Source: Nitrospira sp. (GTDB lineage Bacteria > Nitrospirota > Nitrospiria > Nitrospirales > Nitrospiraceae). Taken from it: a DNA stretch of 64,000 bases. Positions 53,685 to 63,297 of the stretch are shown here, in pieces; within the stretch, counting starts at the first letter, position 1, and each line of letters starts with the position of its first letter. Under the pieces are notes generated by a model. The model saw nothing but the letters and a program-made list of their open reading frames with translations. It did no database searches and was not told the DNA's origin. The position numbers and the translations under genes are program-made. Location of the stretch: positions 57,455-121,454 of the forward strand of contig VOPT01000004.1 of the NCBI GenBank assembly GCA_009594865.1. Reading direction: 5' to 3'.

Positions 53685-54377
53685 TCAGGGGCGTGACCTG
53701 AATCGATAGCGAAATCCCGGCAACACGTCGACGGATCCCGCACCGATATTCTCCAGTTTGCGGCGAAGGCTACGGACATCCCGATCCAATTCTTGGAATA
53801 GCAGTCCCGACCTCTCTCCTTCTGGAAGCGGTCTCAACTCCTCTGCATTCAGCAGCGTGTTTTCCCGGCCTAGAAACGCCTGGAGCAAGGCCATCTCCTT
53901 TCGTGACAGGATCAGTTCTCGCTCTCCCAACAAAACAGCAAAGTAAGGTCCTTGCATCCTCACTGCCCCATCCAGAATGGATGTGTCCCCGTCCGCTGAG
54001 ATTTCACTTCGGCGAAGCACGGCCCGTACCCGCGAGACGACCTCTCTTGGACTGAATGGCTTGACGACATAATCGTCTGCGCCCATATCGAGTCCCGCGA
54101 TCCGTTCCGCTTCGCCACCAATCGCTGTCAGCATGATGATTGGAATGTGCCTGGTTGTGGCATGTTGGCGCACCATCCGACAGATCTCCTGACCACTGAG
54201 TCCGGGCAACATCAAGTCGAGCAAGATGAGTGTTGGTGGGCGGCGTTGAATATCCTCCCACCCGCTGACGCCGTCGCTCGACAGTGAGGTGTCAAAACCT
54301 GCAAGGCGCAGTGCACGATCAAGAAGCGCCGCGTGGAGAGGTTCGTCTTCAATAATGTGTACGGTCGGGGGCGTCAT
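53685..54377 (-). CDS. OmpR/PhoB-type response regulator, canonical receiver
   Basis: 230 residues. The receiver is complete: E10-D11, acceptor D54 (LLDLMLPG), T84 and K106 (VVKPF). The C-terminal winged helix is divergent but recognisable: LSRKEMALLQAFLGRENTLLNAEEL, then DRDVRSLRRKLENI and PGFRYRF. It is divergent from pstS across 212 bp, so it is a natural candidate for the phosphorylatable Pho regulator. The start has a weak ribosome site. No cognate histidine kinase is present. Confidence 0.85.
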   Translation of the reverse strand: MTPPTVHIIEDEPLHAALLDRALRLAGFDTSLSSDGVSGWEDIQRRPPTLILLDLMLPGLSGQEICRMVRQHATTRHIPIIMLTAIGGEAERIAGLDMGADDYVVKPFSPREVVSRVRAVLRRSEISADGDTSILDGAVRMQGPYFAVLLGERELILSRKEMALLQAFLGRENTLLNAEELRPLPEGERSGLLFQELDRDVRSLRRKLENIGAGSVDVLPGFRYRFRSRP

Positions 54378-54486
54378 GACAGCAAAGGCTACGGACCGAC
54401 GGTTTCAGAATCCTCATGGCGACATGTCGGTGTGGTTAACTCCGGTCGATCAGAATTCCCTCTTCAGCGCGTGAGGTCATCCAAAG

Positions 54487-54504
54487 TTAACATGGTGTTT
54501 ACTT
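54487..54504 (+). promoter_or_regulatory. PHO-box-like repeat before pstS
   Basis: TTAACAT (54487-54493), 4 bp (GGTG), TTTACTT (54498-54504), about 85 bp before the pstS ATG. Confidence 0.6.
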
Positions 54505-54589
54505 TGGGCTGATGGTCTGGAAATGAAACGGCCCTATGTTCGACGGTGCAATAGTTCACGGCTTTTTTTAACGGGAGGAATGTCTGTCT

Positions 54590-55600
54590 ATGGTCATCTC
54601 ACGTCAGGTTTGTCTAAGTCTCACGCTGACCGTGTTGGGCCCGTTTATGACGACGTGTCTGGTCAGCGCTGCACCCGGTGATGCTCCATCAGTCGAAACT
54701 GCCACCATTGATTCCCAGATCAAGCCCTATGCAAAGGTGAGCGGTGTGTCCGGGACTATCGATAGTATCGGTTCCGATACCCTCAACAATCTCATCACCC
54801 TATGGGCGGAGGGGTTTCGGAAACAATATCCCAACGTCAAAATTCAAGTGGAAGGTAAAGGATCGAGCACGGCTCCGCCCGCGTTGATCGAAAATACGGC
54901 TCAGTTGGGGCCGATGTCACGGACCATGAAGTCCAGTGAGGTCGATGCCTTCGAGGCCAAGTTCGGTTATCCCCCTACTGCATACCCGGTTGCGGTGGAT
55001 GCGCTCGCGCTTTTTGTCAACAAGGACAACCAGGTGGCAGGACTCACCATGGCCGAAGTGGATGCACTGTTCTCCAAGTCGCGCCGCCAGGGGCACCCCA
55101 CGGACATGACCCGCTGGGGTCAACTCGGCCATAACGGAGACTGGGCCAATGCGCCCATCAGTCTCTATGGTCGAAACTCCGCATCCGGTACGTACGGCTT
55201 TTTCAAGGAACATGCGCTGAAAAATGGCGACTTCAAAGATCAGGTGAAGGAGCAGCCGGGATCCGCCTCCGTGGTGCAGGGCATCAGCGAAGATCGATAC
55301 GGCATCGGGTATAGCGGCATCGGATATAGCACGTCGGGAGTCAGAATGGTTCCGTTAACAGCAAAGGCAGGGCAGCCGTTTATCCAACCGACGCATGCCA
55401 ATACGAAGAACGGAACCTATCCGCTCTGGCGCTATCTCTACATCTATGTGAACCAGGCGCCAGGCAAACCCCTCTCCCCGATCGTCAAAGAGTTTCTCGC
55501 GTACGTGTATAGCAAAGAGGGTCAGTCCGATGTGCTCAGGGATGGATACTTTCCCGTTCCCGGGGCATTGGCTGAAAAACAGCTCGCCAAGATCCGCTGA
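54590..55600 (+). CDS. pstS: Phosphate ABC transporter substrate-binding protein
   Basis: 336 residues with a signal peptide ending LVSAAPG. PstS motifs: SIGSDTLNNLITLWAEGF, GKGSSTAPPALIE, YGRNSASGTYGFFKEHAL and GIGYSGIGY. It binds periplasmic phosphate and delivers it to PstC/PstA. GGGAGG lies about 11 bp before the ATG. Its stop overlaps the pstC start (TGATG). First gene of pstSCAB-phoU-ppx behind a PHO-box-like repeat. Confidence 0.95.
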   Translation: MVISRQVCLSLTLTVLGPFMTTCLVSAAPGDAPSVETATIDSQIKPYAKVSGVSGTIDSIGSDTLNNLITLWAEGFRKQYPNVKIQVEGKGSSTAPPALIENTAQLGPMSRTMKSSEVDAFEAKFGYPPTAYPVAVDALALFVNKDNQVAGLTMAEVDALFSKSRRQGHPTDMTRWGQLGHNGDWANAPISLYGRNSASGTYGFFKEHALKNGDFKDQVKEQPGSASVVQGISEDRYGIGYSGIGYSTSGVRMVPLTAKAGQPFIQPTHANTKNGTYPLWRYLYIYVNQAPGKPLSPIVKEFLAYVYSKEGQSDVLRDGYFPVPGALAEKQLAKIR

Positions 55601-57828
55601 TGCAAACGAATCCTTTCAGATTCTTCTTCGCGCCTGCGCGGCTGCGGTCATTGATCGACCGGCTCGCCCGCGCCGCCATTACGGTGGGCGGGCTGGCGAC
55701 CATTGTCAGTATTCTGGGGATTTTCTTTTTTCTCTTCCGCGAGGTGACGCCACTCTTCACCGCGCCGAGTGCGAAGTTGAGCCAACGCCTCAGTGTGCCC
55801 GCCTTGTTGTCCGACGAAGGGCCCGCGCAGGTGGCGGTGGACGAACATCGAGAGATTGCGCAGGTGTTCACCTCCGGTGCCATTCAGTTTTTCGATCTGG
55901 CCTCCGGCCGGCCCATTCAGTTGGAACTGCCGGCGCAGCTGACCACGAGGCAGGTGACGGCAGTGGCCTCGGGTGGCGGCTCCACCGCGCGTCTTGCCGT
56001 GGGTACGGCTGCCGGCGAAATTATGCTGGTGAAGATCGGCACCACGACGGAATTTTCCGAGCAAGGCGAACGGCGGAAACGGCCGCACATCAAAGCCGGC
56101 GCACCGATTCCCGTCACGACTAGCGCCATTGTCCGACTCGCCTATCGCTCCAACGATCAGGGCAGTCTCCTCGCCTTTGCCACCAAAGCAGGACGGCTGT
56201 TCGTCGCGAGAATTGCCGCTGATGATCCAGCGGGAACCGATCTGAAGATCACGGAGTTGCCCCACCCTCCCGGCTCTGTCACGTCGCTGGCGCTGGATGC
56301 GTCGTTTGAACAGGTGTACGTCGGGACTTCCGATGGGCACGTCGTCCACATCGGTTTGTCAGAAATGCAGCCGCCAGACGTGAGGGCAAGCTATGCGGTC
56401 GCTGCACCAGACACCGCGGTTAGCATGTTGGGGTTTCTCAGCGGTGATCGTAGTCTGGTGGTCATGGGGGCAGACGGTGCCGTGTCGACGTGGGGCCTGG
56501 TTCGACGCTCCGATGCGCCAGCAGGATGGAAGCTGGCCCAAATGCATACGTTCCGCTCCCATGCTGCGCCCGTGACCGCGTTCGCCCCCTCGCAACGGGT
56601 CAAGGGATTTGTCACCGGCGATGCGAAGGGCAATGTGTTCCTGCACCATGCCACCTCTTCTCAAACGCTGCTGCGGATGGCTGTTGGCGAATTTCCTATT
56701 CGTGCCGTCGCTTTTGCGCCGAAAGGAGATGCAGTGATCGCTTTGGATGGAGCCGGACAACTGTCGCTCTACCAGGTCCAGAATCCCTATCCCGAAGTCA
56801 CGTTGGACACACTCTTCGGCAAGATCTGGTACGAAGGGTACGATCAGGCCGCGTATGTCTGGCAATCCTCATCCGGATCGGACGATGTGGAGCCGAAATT
56901 GGGTCTTCTTCCCTTGGCGTTCGGAACCCTCAAGGGCACGATCTACGCCCTCTTTCTTGCCGTGCCGATCGCCATTCTTGCCGCGATCTGCACCTCACAG
57001 TTCATGCATCATGATCTTCGCGCTAAAGTTAAACCGATTATTGAAGTCATGGCTGCCTTGCCGACCGTTGTGCTCGGCTTTCTCGCCGGGCTTTGGCTGG
57101 CTCCTCTCCTCGAGCGTATGCTTCCGGCGCTTGCCGGCATGGTGCTGGTCTTGCCGATGTTGGTGATCGTGGCGTCCTTCTCCTGGCATCTCTGTCCCCT
57201 ATCCATCAAGCGACACTTCACGCCAGGGAATGAAGCGCTGCTGTTGATGCCCCTTCTGGCTCTCGGGATCGGTGGTTGCCTGTGGGCCCATTCTTTCTTC
57301 GAAGTCTGGTGGTTCGACGGCAACATCAAGGCCTGGCTCTCGAATCGGCTGGGCATTCAATATGATCAGCGCAACGCCTTGGTGGTCGGCATTGTGATGG
57401 GATTTGCCATCGTGCCGGTGATCTACAGCATTGCCGAAGAAGCGCTCTCCAACGTGCCGAAATCCCACATCGCTGGATCTCTGGCACTGGGCGCCACCCG
57501 TTGGCAAACCGTGTGGCATCTGGTGTTGTTGTCGGCCAGCCCGGGGATCTTTTCTGCCGTGATGATCGGTTTCGGGCGCGCGATCGGCGAAACCATGATC
57601 GTGCTGATGGCCACGGGGAACACGCCGATTCTGGACTGGAACTGGGCTAACGGGTTCCGGACGTTGTCGGCCAACATAGCCGTCGAAATACCGGAGGCGC
57701 CGCACGGCGGAAGTCTGTACCGGGTGTTGTTCCTGGCTGCACTGCTCCTGTTCATTGTCACGTTTGCCATCAATTCGCTGGCCGAACTCGTCCGCCAGCG
57801 GCTCCGGGATAAATATAGCCATGGGTAA
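55600..57828 (+). CDS. pstC: Phosphate ABC transporter permease PstC with large periplasmic beta-propeller-like domain
   Basis: 742 residues, more than twice the E. coli length. One N-terminal membrane helix (VGGLATIVSILGIFFFLF) is followed by about 350 residues of WD40-like strands (SVTSLALDASFEQVYVGTSDGHV, APVTAFAPSQRVKGFVTGDAKGNVFL). From about residue 430 comes the permease (LAFGTLKGTIYALFLAVPIA; signature EALSNVPKSHIAGSLALGATRWQT). The large form is also known in pseudomonads. The propeller must be periplasmic and could contact PstS. Confidence 0.93.
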   Translation: MQTNPFRFFFAPARLRSLIDRLARAAITVGGLATIVSILGIFFFLFREVTPLFTAPSAKLSQRLSVPALLSDEGPAQVAVDEHREIAQVFTSGAIQFFDLASGRPIQLELPAQLTTRQVTAVASGGGSTARLAVGTAAGEIMLVKIGTTTEFSEQGERRKRPHIKAGAPIPVTTSAIVRLAYRSNDQGSLLAFATKAGRLFVARIAADDPAGTDLKITELPHPPGSVTSLALDASFEQVYVGTSDGHVVHIGLSEMQPPDVRASYAVAAPDTAVSMLGFLSGDRSLVVMGADGAVSTWGLVRRSDAPAGWKLAQMHTFRSHAAPVTAFAPSQRVKGFVTGDAKGNVFLHHATSSQTLLRMAVGEFPIRAVAFAPKGDAVIALDGAGQLSLYQVQNPYPEVTLDTLFGKIWYEGYDQAAYVWQSSSGSDDVEPKLGLLPLAFGTLKGTIYALFLAVPIAILAAICTSQFMHHDLRAKVKPIIEVMAALPTVVLGFLAGLWLAPLLERMLPALAGMVLVLPMLVIVASFSWHLCPLSIKRHFTPGNEALLLMPLLALGIGGCLWAHSFFEVWWFDGNIKAWLSNRLGIQYDQRNALVVGIVMGFAIVPVIYSIAEEALSNVPKSHIAGSLALGATRWQTVWHLVLLSASPGIFSAVMIGFGRAIGETMIVLMATGNTPILDWNWANGFRTLSANIAVEIPEAPHGGSLYRVLFLAALLLFIVTFAINSLAELVRQRLRDKYSHG

Positions 57829-59470
57829 ACCATCCACGCGCATGAGAAATGTTTGGCGAGGTGGCGAGCTCTTCGTCTGGATGACGGCGTCTGGTGTGGC
57901 CATCAGCTTATTGATGGTGGCCGGGATGCTGGTTCTGATCATGATCAATGGCCTGGGGCAGTTCTGGCCGCGTGCCCTCCAACAGGTAACGTTGAACACC
58001 CAGGAGACGGTGATCGGACAACTCGTCGGCGAGGAGACGATACCTCATTCGATGACAACCGGGGCCCAATCAGGACAGCGTCGCTTCCGGTATCGCGTCG
58101 GCAATCGGGATCAATTTGGTGCTGAATATCGGTGGATCAATGAGGCAGAGATCGCGTCGATGACCTTTCCCGACGATCTCACGTTGGTGGAACGTCGTGA
58201 GTGGGGCCTCGCGTTTGGCCGCATCAGTCTGGCCGGAGAAGGCGTCGCCGCAGCGCATGCCGACGAAAGCACGTGGCAAACCGTCGTCAAGCTTGTCGAC
58301 CGAGCCAACCAGCTGCGTCAGCGAATCGAGCATCTTGAGCGGGAGGAAATCGGGTCCATCAACTATCGTATCGAGAAGGCCAGGCTTGCGCGCCAGGCTT
58401 TGGTGTTGAAAGGCGGGCTCGATCCGGCCATCGCGGACGCAGATCGGCGTCTGGTCGATGACATTGCCGCGCTTGAGCGTGACTATCTTTCGAAGAGCGA
58501 AGCGTTAGAGCAGTTGCATAAAGAGGCAAGCCAGGATGCGCTGCTCTTCACCATCTCAACCGGCCGGTCGGTACGCCTGTCGCTCGATCAGATCGTCGCT
58601 GTGAGTCGGCCGAATGCGATGAATTGGCTCGAGAAGCTCGGCGCTTATGTTCGGAATCTCTGGTTCTTTGTCTCGAGCGAACCTCGAGAGGCCAATACGG
58701 AAGGCGGCATCTTTCCTGCCATTTTCGGCACCGTGCTGATGGTGTTTTTGATGACCCTGGCCGTGATGCCCTTCGGGGTGATGGCGGCGGTGTACTTACG
58801 GGAGTATGCCAAGCAAGGACCACTCGTCCGTCTGGTGAGAATTGCGGTGAACAACCTGGCCGGGGTGCCCTCGATTGTCTTCGGCGTGTTCGGGTTGGCG
58901 TTCTTCGTCTATGCGTTAGGGGGCAGCATCGACCAGATCCTGTTTCCTGAAGCGTTGCCCAATCCCACGTTCGGCACCGGCGGAATTCTCTGGGCCTCGC
59001 TGACCCTCGCGCTGCTCACCGTTCCGGTCGTCATTGTCGCAACGGAGGAAGGCCTGTCGGCAGTGCCCCGCGATTTTCGCGAGGGATCAGTCGGTCTGGG
59101 CGCCACCAAATTCGAGACGATCCGCCATGTCATTCTGCCCTGCGCCTTACCCGGAATTTTGACGGGATTGATTCTCGCCATGGCGAGAGCCGCCGGCGAA
59201 GTGGCGCCGCTGATGCTCACGGGTGTGGTGAAGTTGGCTCCGGCCCTCCCGCTGGATGAGTATCTCCCTTTTCTGCATCTCGAACGAAAATTCATGCACC
59301 TAGGTTTTCACATTTATGACGTGGGATTTCAGTCGCCGAACGTTGAGGCAGCCAAGCCGATGGTCTACATGACCACCCTGATTCTGATTCTCGTGGTGGT
59401 GTTGTTGAATCTCGCGGCAGTGATGTTGCGCAATCGTCTCCGGAAGCGATTTGCAACCTCAGCGGTGTGA
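57821..59470 (+). CDS. pstA: Phosphate ABC transporter permease PstA (long form)
   Basis: 549 residues from the ATG at 57821, overlapping the pstC stop by 8 bp. A first membrane helix (FVWMTASGVAISLLMVAGML) is followed by a periplasmic region of about 250 residues with a coiled-coil part (RANQLRQRIEHLEREEIGS). The permease domain follows with EEGLSAVPRDFREGSVGLGATKFET. With PstC it forms the membrane pore. The long N-terminal insert matches the large PstC form. Confidence 0.93.
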   Translation: MGKPSTRMRNVWRGGELFVWMTASGVAISLLMVAGMLVLIMINGLGQFWPRALQQVTLNTQETVIGQLVGEETIPHSMTTGAQSGQRRFRYRVGNRDQFGAEYRWINEAEIASMTFPDDLTLVERREWGLAFGRISLAGEGVAAAHADESTWQTVVKLVDRANQLRQRIEHLEREEIGSINYRIEKARLARQALVLKGGLDPAIADADRRLVDDIAALERDYLSKSEALEQLHKEASQDALLFTISTGRSVRLSLDQIVAVSRPNAMNWLEKLGAYVRNLWFFVSSEPREANTEGGIFPAIFGTVLMVFLMTLAVMPFGVMAAVYLREYAKQGPLVRLVRIAVNNLAGVPSIVFGVFGLAFFVYALGGSIDQILFPEALPNPTFGTGGILWASLTLALLTVPVVIVATEEGLSAVPRDFREGSVGLGATKFETIRHVILPCALPGILTGLILAMARAAGEVAPLMLTGVVKLAPALPLDEYLPFLHLERKFMHLGFHIYDVGFQSPNVEAAKPMVYMTTLILILVVVLLNLAAVMLRNRLRKRFATSAV

Positions 59471-59488
59471 TCACAGAGAGGAGTTCGT

Positions 59489-60352
59489 ATGGAAGTGCGA
59501 TCAGACAGGATGGCGGCGATGTCGCCAATGGTGTCGCTCCGCCCGCCCGTCTCCCCATCCAGGCTCGTGCCTTCACCCCGGACGATCGAGTCGCCCGTGC
59601 AGGCGAAAATCTCGGTTCGCGACCTCGACTTTTTTTACGGGCACCGGCAGGCATTGTTTCATGTGGGATTGACGGTACGCAGCCATTCCGTGACGGCCTT
59701 CATCGGGCCGTCCGGTTGTGGAAAGTCTACCCTGCTCCGATGTTTGAATCGCATGAACGACCTGGTGGAGGGTGCGCGTGCCGTCGGACGTGTGGAGCTG
59801 GACGGGGTCGATATCTATGAGGCCGCCATTGATGTGACCGACTTGCGGAAACGTGTGGGAATGGTGTTTCAAAAATCCAATCCCTTTCCCAAATCGATTT
59901 ACGACAACGTGGCGTATGGACCCCGTTTGCATGGGACGAAAGACAAACGGTCATTGGACGAGCTGGTGCAGCATAGTTTGCAAGGCGCAGGTCTTTGGGA
60001 TGAAGTGAAGGATCGCCTTCAGCACAGTGCCGTCGGGCTCTCTGGGGGCCAGCAGCAACGGTTGTGTATCGCCCGCGCGTTGGCCGTGCAACCGGAAGTC
60101 ATTCTCATGGATGAACCCTGCTCCGCGCTGGATCCTATTGCGACCGGGAAAATCGAAGAGCTCATCTATCGCTTGAAGGAGACGTACACCGTCGTCATTG
60201 TGACGCACAATATGCAACAGGCGGCACGGGTCTCCGATCAGTGCGGGTTTTTTCTCATGGGCGAGCTCGTCGAGTTCGGCGACACCAAGACCATTTTTAC
60301 GACGCCTCGTGACAAGCGGACTGAGGATTACATTACCGGGCGATTCGGATAA
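59489..60352 (+). CDS. pstB: Phosphate ABC transporter ATP-binding protein
   Basis: 287 residues, AGGAG 5 bp before the ATG. Walker [10 protein letters not shown] (73-81), Q-loop [19 protein letters not shown], signature LSGGQQQR and Walker [13 protein letters not shown] identify PstB. It drives phosphate import by the PstSCA complex. About 38 extra Pro/Ser-rich N-terminal residues precede the usual start; no convincing internal start replaces them. Confidence 0.96.
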   Translation: MEVRSDRMAAMSPMVSLRPPVSPSRLVPSPRTIESPVQAKISVRDLDFFYGHRQALFHVGLTVRSHSVTAFIGPSGCGKSTLLRCLNRMNDLVEGARAVGRVELDGVDIYEAAIDVTDLRKRVGMVFQKSNPFPKSIYDNVAYGPRLHGTKDKRSLDELVQHSLQGAGLWDEVKDRLQHSAVGLSGGQQQRLCIARALAVQPEVILMDEPCSALDPIATGKIEELIYRLKETYTVVIVTHNMQQAARVSDQCGFFLMGELVEFGDTKTIFTTPRDKRTEDYITGRFG

Positions 60353-60373
60353 CTCCCGAGAGGAGCCGGCACC

Positions 60374-61042
60374 ATGCAACGACATTTCGATCAAGACCTC
60401 GCGCATCTCAAGCAACAGTTGCTCCGCATGGGCGGTCTGGTCGAGTCGCAAATTCAACAGGCCCTGCAGGCGCTGGTGGATCGCGACTCCGATTTGGCCG
60501 TCGACGTCATCAAGCAGGATCACGATGTGAACGGGTTGGATGTCGAGATCGATGAACTCTGTGTCCAATTGTTAGCGCTTCAGCAGCCGACGGCGCGCGA
60601 CTTGCGATTCGTCACGACCGGGATGAAGATTTCGTCCGAGTTGGAGCGGATGGGTGATCTGGCCGACAACATTGCCCAGCGGGCGTTGGAGCTCAATAGC
60701 GAACCGCAGCTCAAGCCGTATATCGACATTCCACGCATGGCGAATTGGACGATGCGCATGGTCAAAGAATGCCTGGATGCCTTCGTCAATTCCGATCCGG
60801 TGTTGGCGAGGAAGGTCTGCGCGGATGACGATTTCGTCGACGAGGTGAACGAACAGTTGTTTCGAGAATTGCTCTCCTTTATGCTGGAGGACACGCGTAC
60901 CATTACGCGGGCGATTCGTCTGACATTTGTGGCAAAGTCGCTCGAGCGGATTGCCGACCACGCCACCAATATCGCGGAACTTGTCGTCTATATGGTTGAA
61001 GGCAAGAACATCCGGCACGTCGCTCCTACCGCGAGTTTCTAG
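60374..61042 (+). CDS. phoU: Phosphate signalling protein PhoU
   Basis: 222 residues, two PhoU helical bundles (RHFDQDLAHLKQQLLRMGGLVE; ELERMGDLADNIAQRALEL; SLERIADHATNIAELVVYM) with the conserved E/D metal ligands. PhoU links Pst transport state to the Pho kinase and restrains uptake. GAGAGGAGCCGGCACC precedes the ATG. It is directly followed by ppx without a gap. Confidence 0.96.
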   Translation: MQRHFDQDLAHLKQQLLRMGGLVESQIQQALQALVDRDSDLAVDVIKQDHDVNGLDVEIDELCVQLLALQQPTARDLRFVTTGMKISSELERMGDLADNIAQRALELNSEPQLKPYIDIPRMANWTMRMVKECLDAFVNSDPVLARKVCADDDFVDEVNEQLFRELLSFMLEDTRTITRAIRLTFVAKSLERIADHATNIAELVVYMVEGKNIRHVAPTASF

Positions 61043-62596
61043 ATGCCCAAGCTGGCCGTCCTCGATATCGGCACCAATTCCATCCATATGGTGTTAGCCG
61101 AGGTCCAGCCGGACTATTCCTATAAAATCCTCGATCGTTTTAAAGATATGACGCGTCTGGGCGACGGGGTGTTCACCTCCCGGCGCCTTTCGGATCAGGC
61201 CATGATGCGCGGATTGGAAGTGATTCGCACACTCGTCAATCTGGCCCGGAATAAAGGGTACGAACAGATCGAAGGCGTGGCGACCAGCGCGGTACGGGAG
61301 GCTCGGAACGGCGGCGAATTCCTCGATCACGTCATGCAGCAAACCGGCCTCACCGTGCGGGTGATTACCGGTGCGGAAGAAGCCCGCTTGATTTTCCTCG
61401 GCGTGCAGAACAGTGTGGCCCTGCCTGAGTCGCCCACGCTGGTGATCGATATCGGTGGTGGTTCGGTGGAAGTGATCGTCGGGAATCGCGAGGCCATTTT
61501 TCAGGCTCGGAGTCTGAAGCTGGGCGCGATTCGGTTAAAGGATCTGTACCTGTCCAAAACACCTCCGTCCAAATCGATGCTTCGGGAGTTGGAAGCGGCG
61601 GTAACCGTTCAACTTAAGAATGCCTTGGGCTCGTATAAGACTAAACGGGTGGAACAGATTATCGCGACGTCCGGCATGGCGGGGAACCTGGCCGAGGTGA
61701 TTCATCTGCAACGCACCGGTCGGCCCCTTCCGCAACTGAATCTGGCCAAAGTATCCGCTAAAGACATTGCTGCCGTTGAAAAACGTCTCGCGGAGGCGTC
61801 GTTGAAAACGCGTCTCGCCATGCCGGGGCTGGACCCCAAACGTGTGGACACTCTGCTTCCGGCTGCCATGGTGTTCAGGATTTTGCTGGCGCTGTTGCAG
61901 AAGACGGAGCTCACGCTCTGCGACAAGGCTATCCGAGAAGGTGTTATTTACGATTTCATTCAGCGGCACCACGAACGCATCCAAGCGGAACGGGACATTC
62001 CGGATGTGCGGAAACGAAACATCCTTGCCCTCGCCCATCGCTGCCATGTGTCTGAAACACATGCTTTGCATGTCGCTGGATTGGCCTTACGTCTATTTGA
62101 TCACACGAAGCCGTTGCACGGATTCGGACAGCGGGAACGCGAGTGGTTGGAATGTGCGGCGATCCTGCATGATATCGGCTACATGATCAATTCGCGACAG
62201 CATCACAAACACGCCTATTACCTGATCAAAAATAGCGATCTCTCGGGATTTACCGCTGAGGAAATCGATCTGATCGCGAATATCGCCCGCTATCATCGCC
62301 GGTCTGTTCCTACTCGGAAACACGACGAATTTACGGTGTTGCCGGAGGGCTCTCAGCGCGTCATCAATGTCTTGTCGGCCTTGCTGCGAATTGCCGATGG
62401 CTTGGACCGAAGCCAGTTCTCGGTGGTGCAGAATATCGATGTCAAGCTCGGGAAGACGGTGGTGATGACTGCCCAGGTGTCGGGTGATGCGGAGTTAGAG
62501 ATTTGGGCGGCGCGGGGTCGAAGCGATCTATTTGAGAAAGTCTTCAAGCGGCCAGTGCAGTTTATGACGACCACTCGAGATGACGAAGCCCTCTGA
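61043..62596 (+). CDS. ppx: Ppx/GppA exopolyphosphatase with HD domain
   Basis: 517 residues. An actin-like Ppx/GppA fold (LAVLDIGTNSIHMVLAE; IDIGGGSVEVIVG) is joined to a C-terminal HD domain (CHVSETHALHVAGLALRLF; ILHDIGYMI; ANIARYHRRSVP). It releases phosphate from polyphosphate, or hydrolyses pppGpp. Its ATG immediately follows the phoU stop, so polyphosphate turnover is co-expressed with phosphate import. Last gene of the pst operon. Confidence 0.93.
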   Translation: MPKLAVLDIGTNSIHMVLAEVQPDYSYKILDRFKDMTRLGDGVFTSRRLSDQAMMRGLEVIRTLVNLARNKGYEQIEGVATSAVREARNGGEFLDHVMQQTGLTVRVITGAEEARLIFLGVQNSVALPESPTLVIDIGGGSVEVIVGNREAIFQARSLKLGAIRLKDLYLSKTPPSKSMLRELEAAVTVQLKNALGSYKTKRVEQIIATSGMAGNLAEVIHLQRTGRPLPQLNLAKVSAKDIAAVEKRLAEASLKTRLAMPGLDPKRVDTLLPAAMVFRILLALLQKTELTLCDKAIREGVIYDFIQRHHERIQAERDIPDVRKRNILALAHRCHVSETHALHVAGLALRLFDHTKPLHGFGQREREWLECAAILHDIGYMINSRQHHKHAYYLIKNSDLSGFTAEEIDLIANIARYHRRSVPTRKHDEFTVLPEGSQRVINVLSALLRIADGLDRSQFSVVQNIDVKLGKTVVMTAQVSGDAELEIWAARGRSDLFEKVFKRPVQFMTTTRDDEAL

Positions 62597-62731
62597 CTCC
62601 GGGCCGTTGTTAATCCTGCGTCCCTCCTTCCTGCAAAGTCCGTGGCGCTACTCAACGTGTGTGGGGATCGGCCTCGACATCGACCGGATCGACGCTTGCC
62701 GGAGTATCAGTGGCGAGGCCGGCACGTGTAC
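62597..62731. other. Short non-coding gap
   Basis: 135 bp between the convergent ppx and sixA genes. A short stretch translates like the start of a holo-ACP synthase (VGIGLDIDRID) but has no continuation. No terminator is evident. Confidence 0.4.
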
Positions 62732-63229
62732 TCACCCCAGGGCGCGTAACTGGGACGCGGTGAGCCACCAATCCAGTCGGCCTTTTGCCGGACGCACGGA
62801 CCCTTCGAGATGAAGTAAGCAGGCACCTGCTTTTTTCAGCGAGAGCCCCTTGCACAGCTTTCCCGTGAGGAGAATTCCAGCTGTCGCGCTCAGGTGCGGT
62901 TCGTGCCCCACGCACAAGACCACTGCGTCGGACGGCAGGGTGTTGAGCAGTGCAATCAAGGCGCGCGGAGGAACCTCAGGATTGAGTTCCTGGCAAATCC
63001 GTAGCGGGGGCGCGGTGGACATCAACTCTCTCACAATCTTGGCCGTTTCCTGGGCGCGTGTCAGCGGGCTTGAAAGGATGTGTGTCGGAAGAGGGCCGAG
63101 GGCCAGCAATCCTTTGCTCGACTGTCGGGTACGAATCCGGCCTTTGTCCGTGAGCGGCCGGTGCTGGTCATTCCCTCGCCAGTCCTCACAATTGTGGGCA
63201 ATGCCGTGCCGAAACAAGAGACAGTCCAT
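62732..63229 (-). CDS. sixA: SixA-type phosphohistidine phosphatase
   Basis: 165 residues from the ATG at 63229, GAGGG 8 bp upstream. It has the FRHGIAH catalytic histidine motif, SPLTRAQETAKIV and VLCVGHEPHLSA with the second histidine, as in SixA of the histidine phosphatase superfamily. It removes phosphate from phosphohistidine proteins. It is divergent from the CHAD gene, a neighbour often seen with SixA homologues. Confidence 0.85.
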   Translation of the reverse strand: MDCLLFRHGIAHNCEDWRGNDQHRPLTDKGRIRTRQSSKGLLALGPLPTHILSSPLTRAQETAKIVRELMSTAPPLRICQELNPEVPPRALIALLNTLPSDAVVLCVGHEPHLSATAGILLTGKLCKGLSLKKAGACLLHLEGSVRPAKGRLDWWLTASQLRALG

Positions 63230-63297
63230 TGCGTGTTCCCTCGGGTTAGACGTGAGGTGGTCAGGCCAGCGATAATTCATGCACGAGGTGATATTCT

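Noticed and set aside
62650..62700. Sequence translating to VGIGLDIDRID, like the start of holo-ACP synthase
   Set aside because: The frame loses all similarity at once and lies in a 135-bp gap, so it is coincidence.
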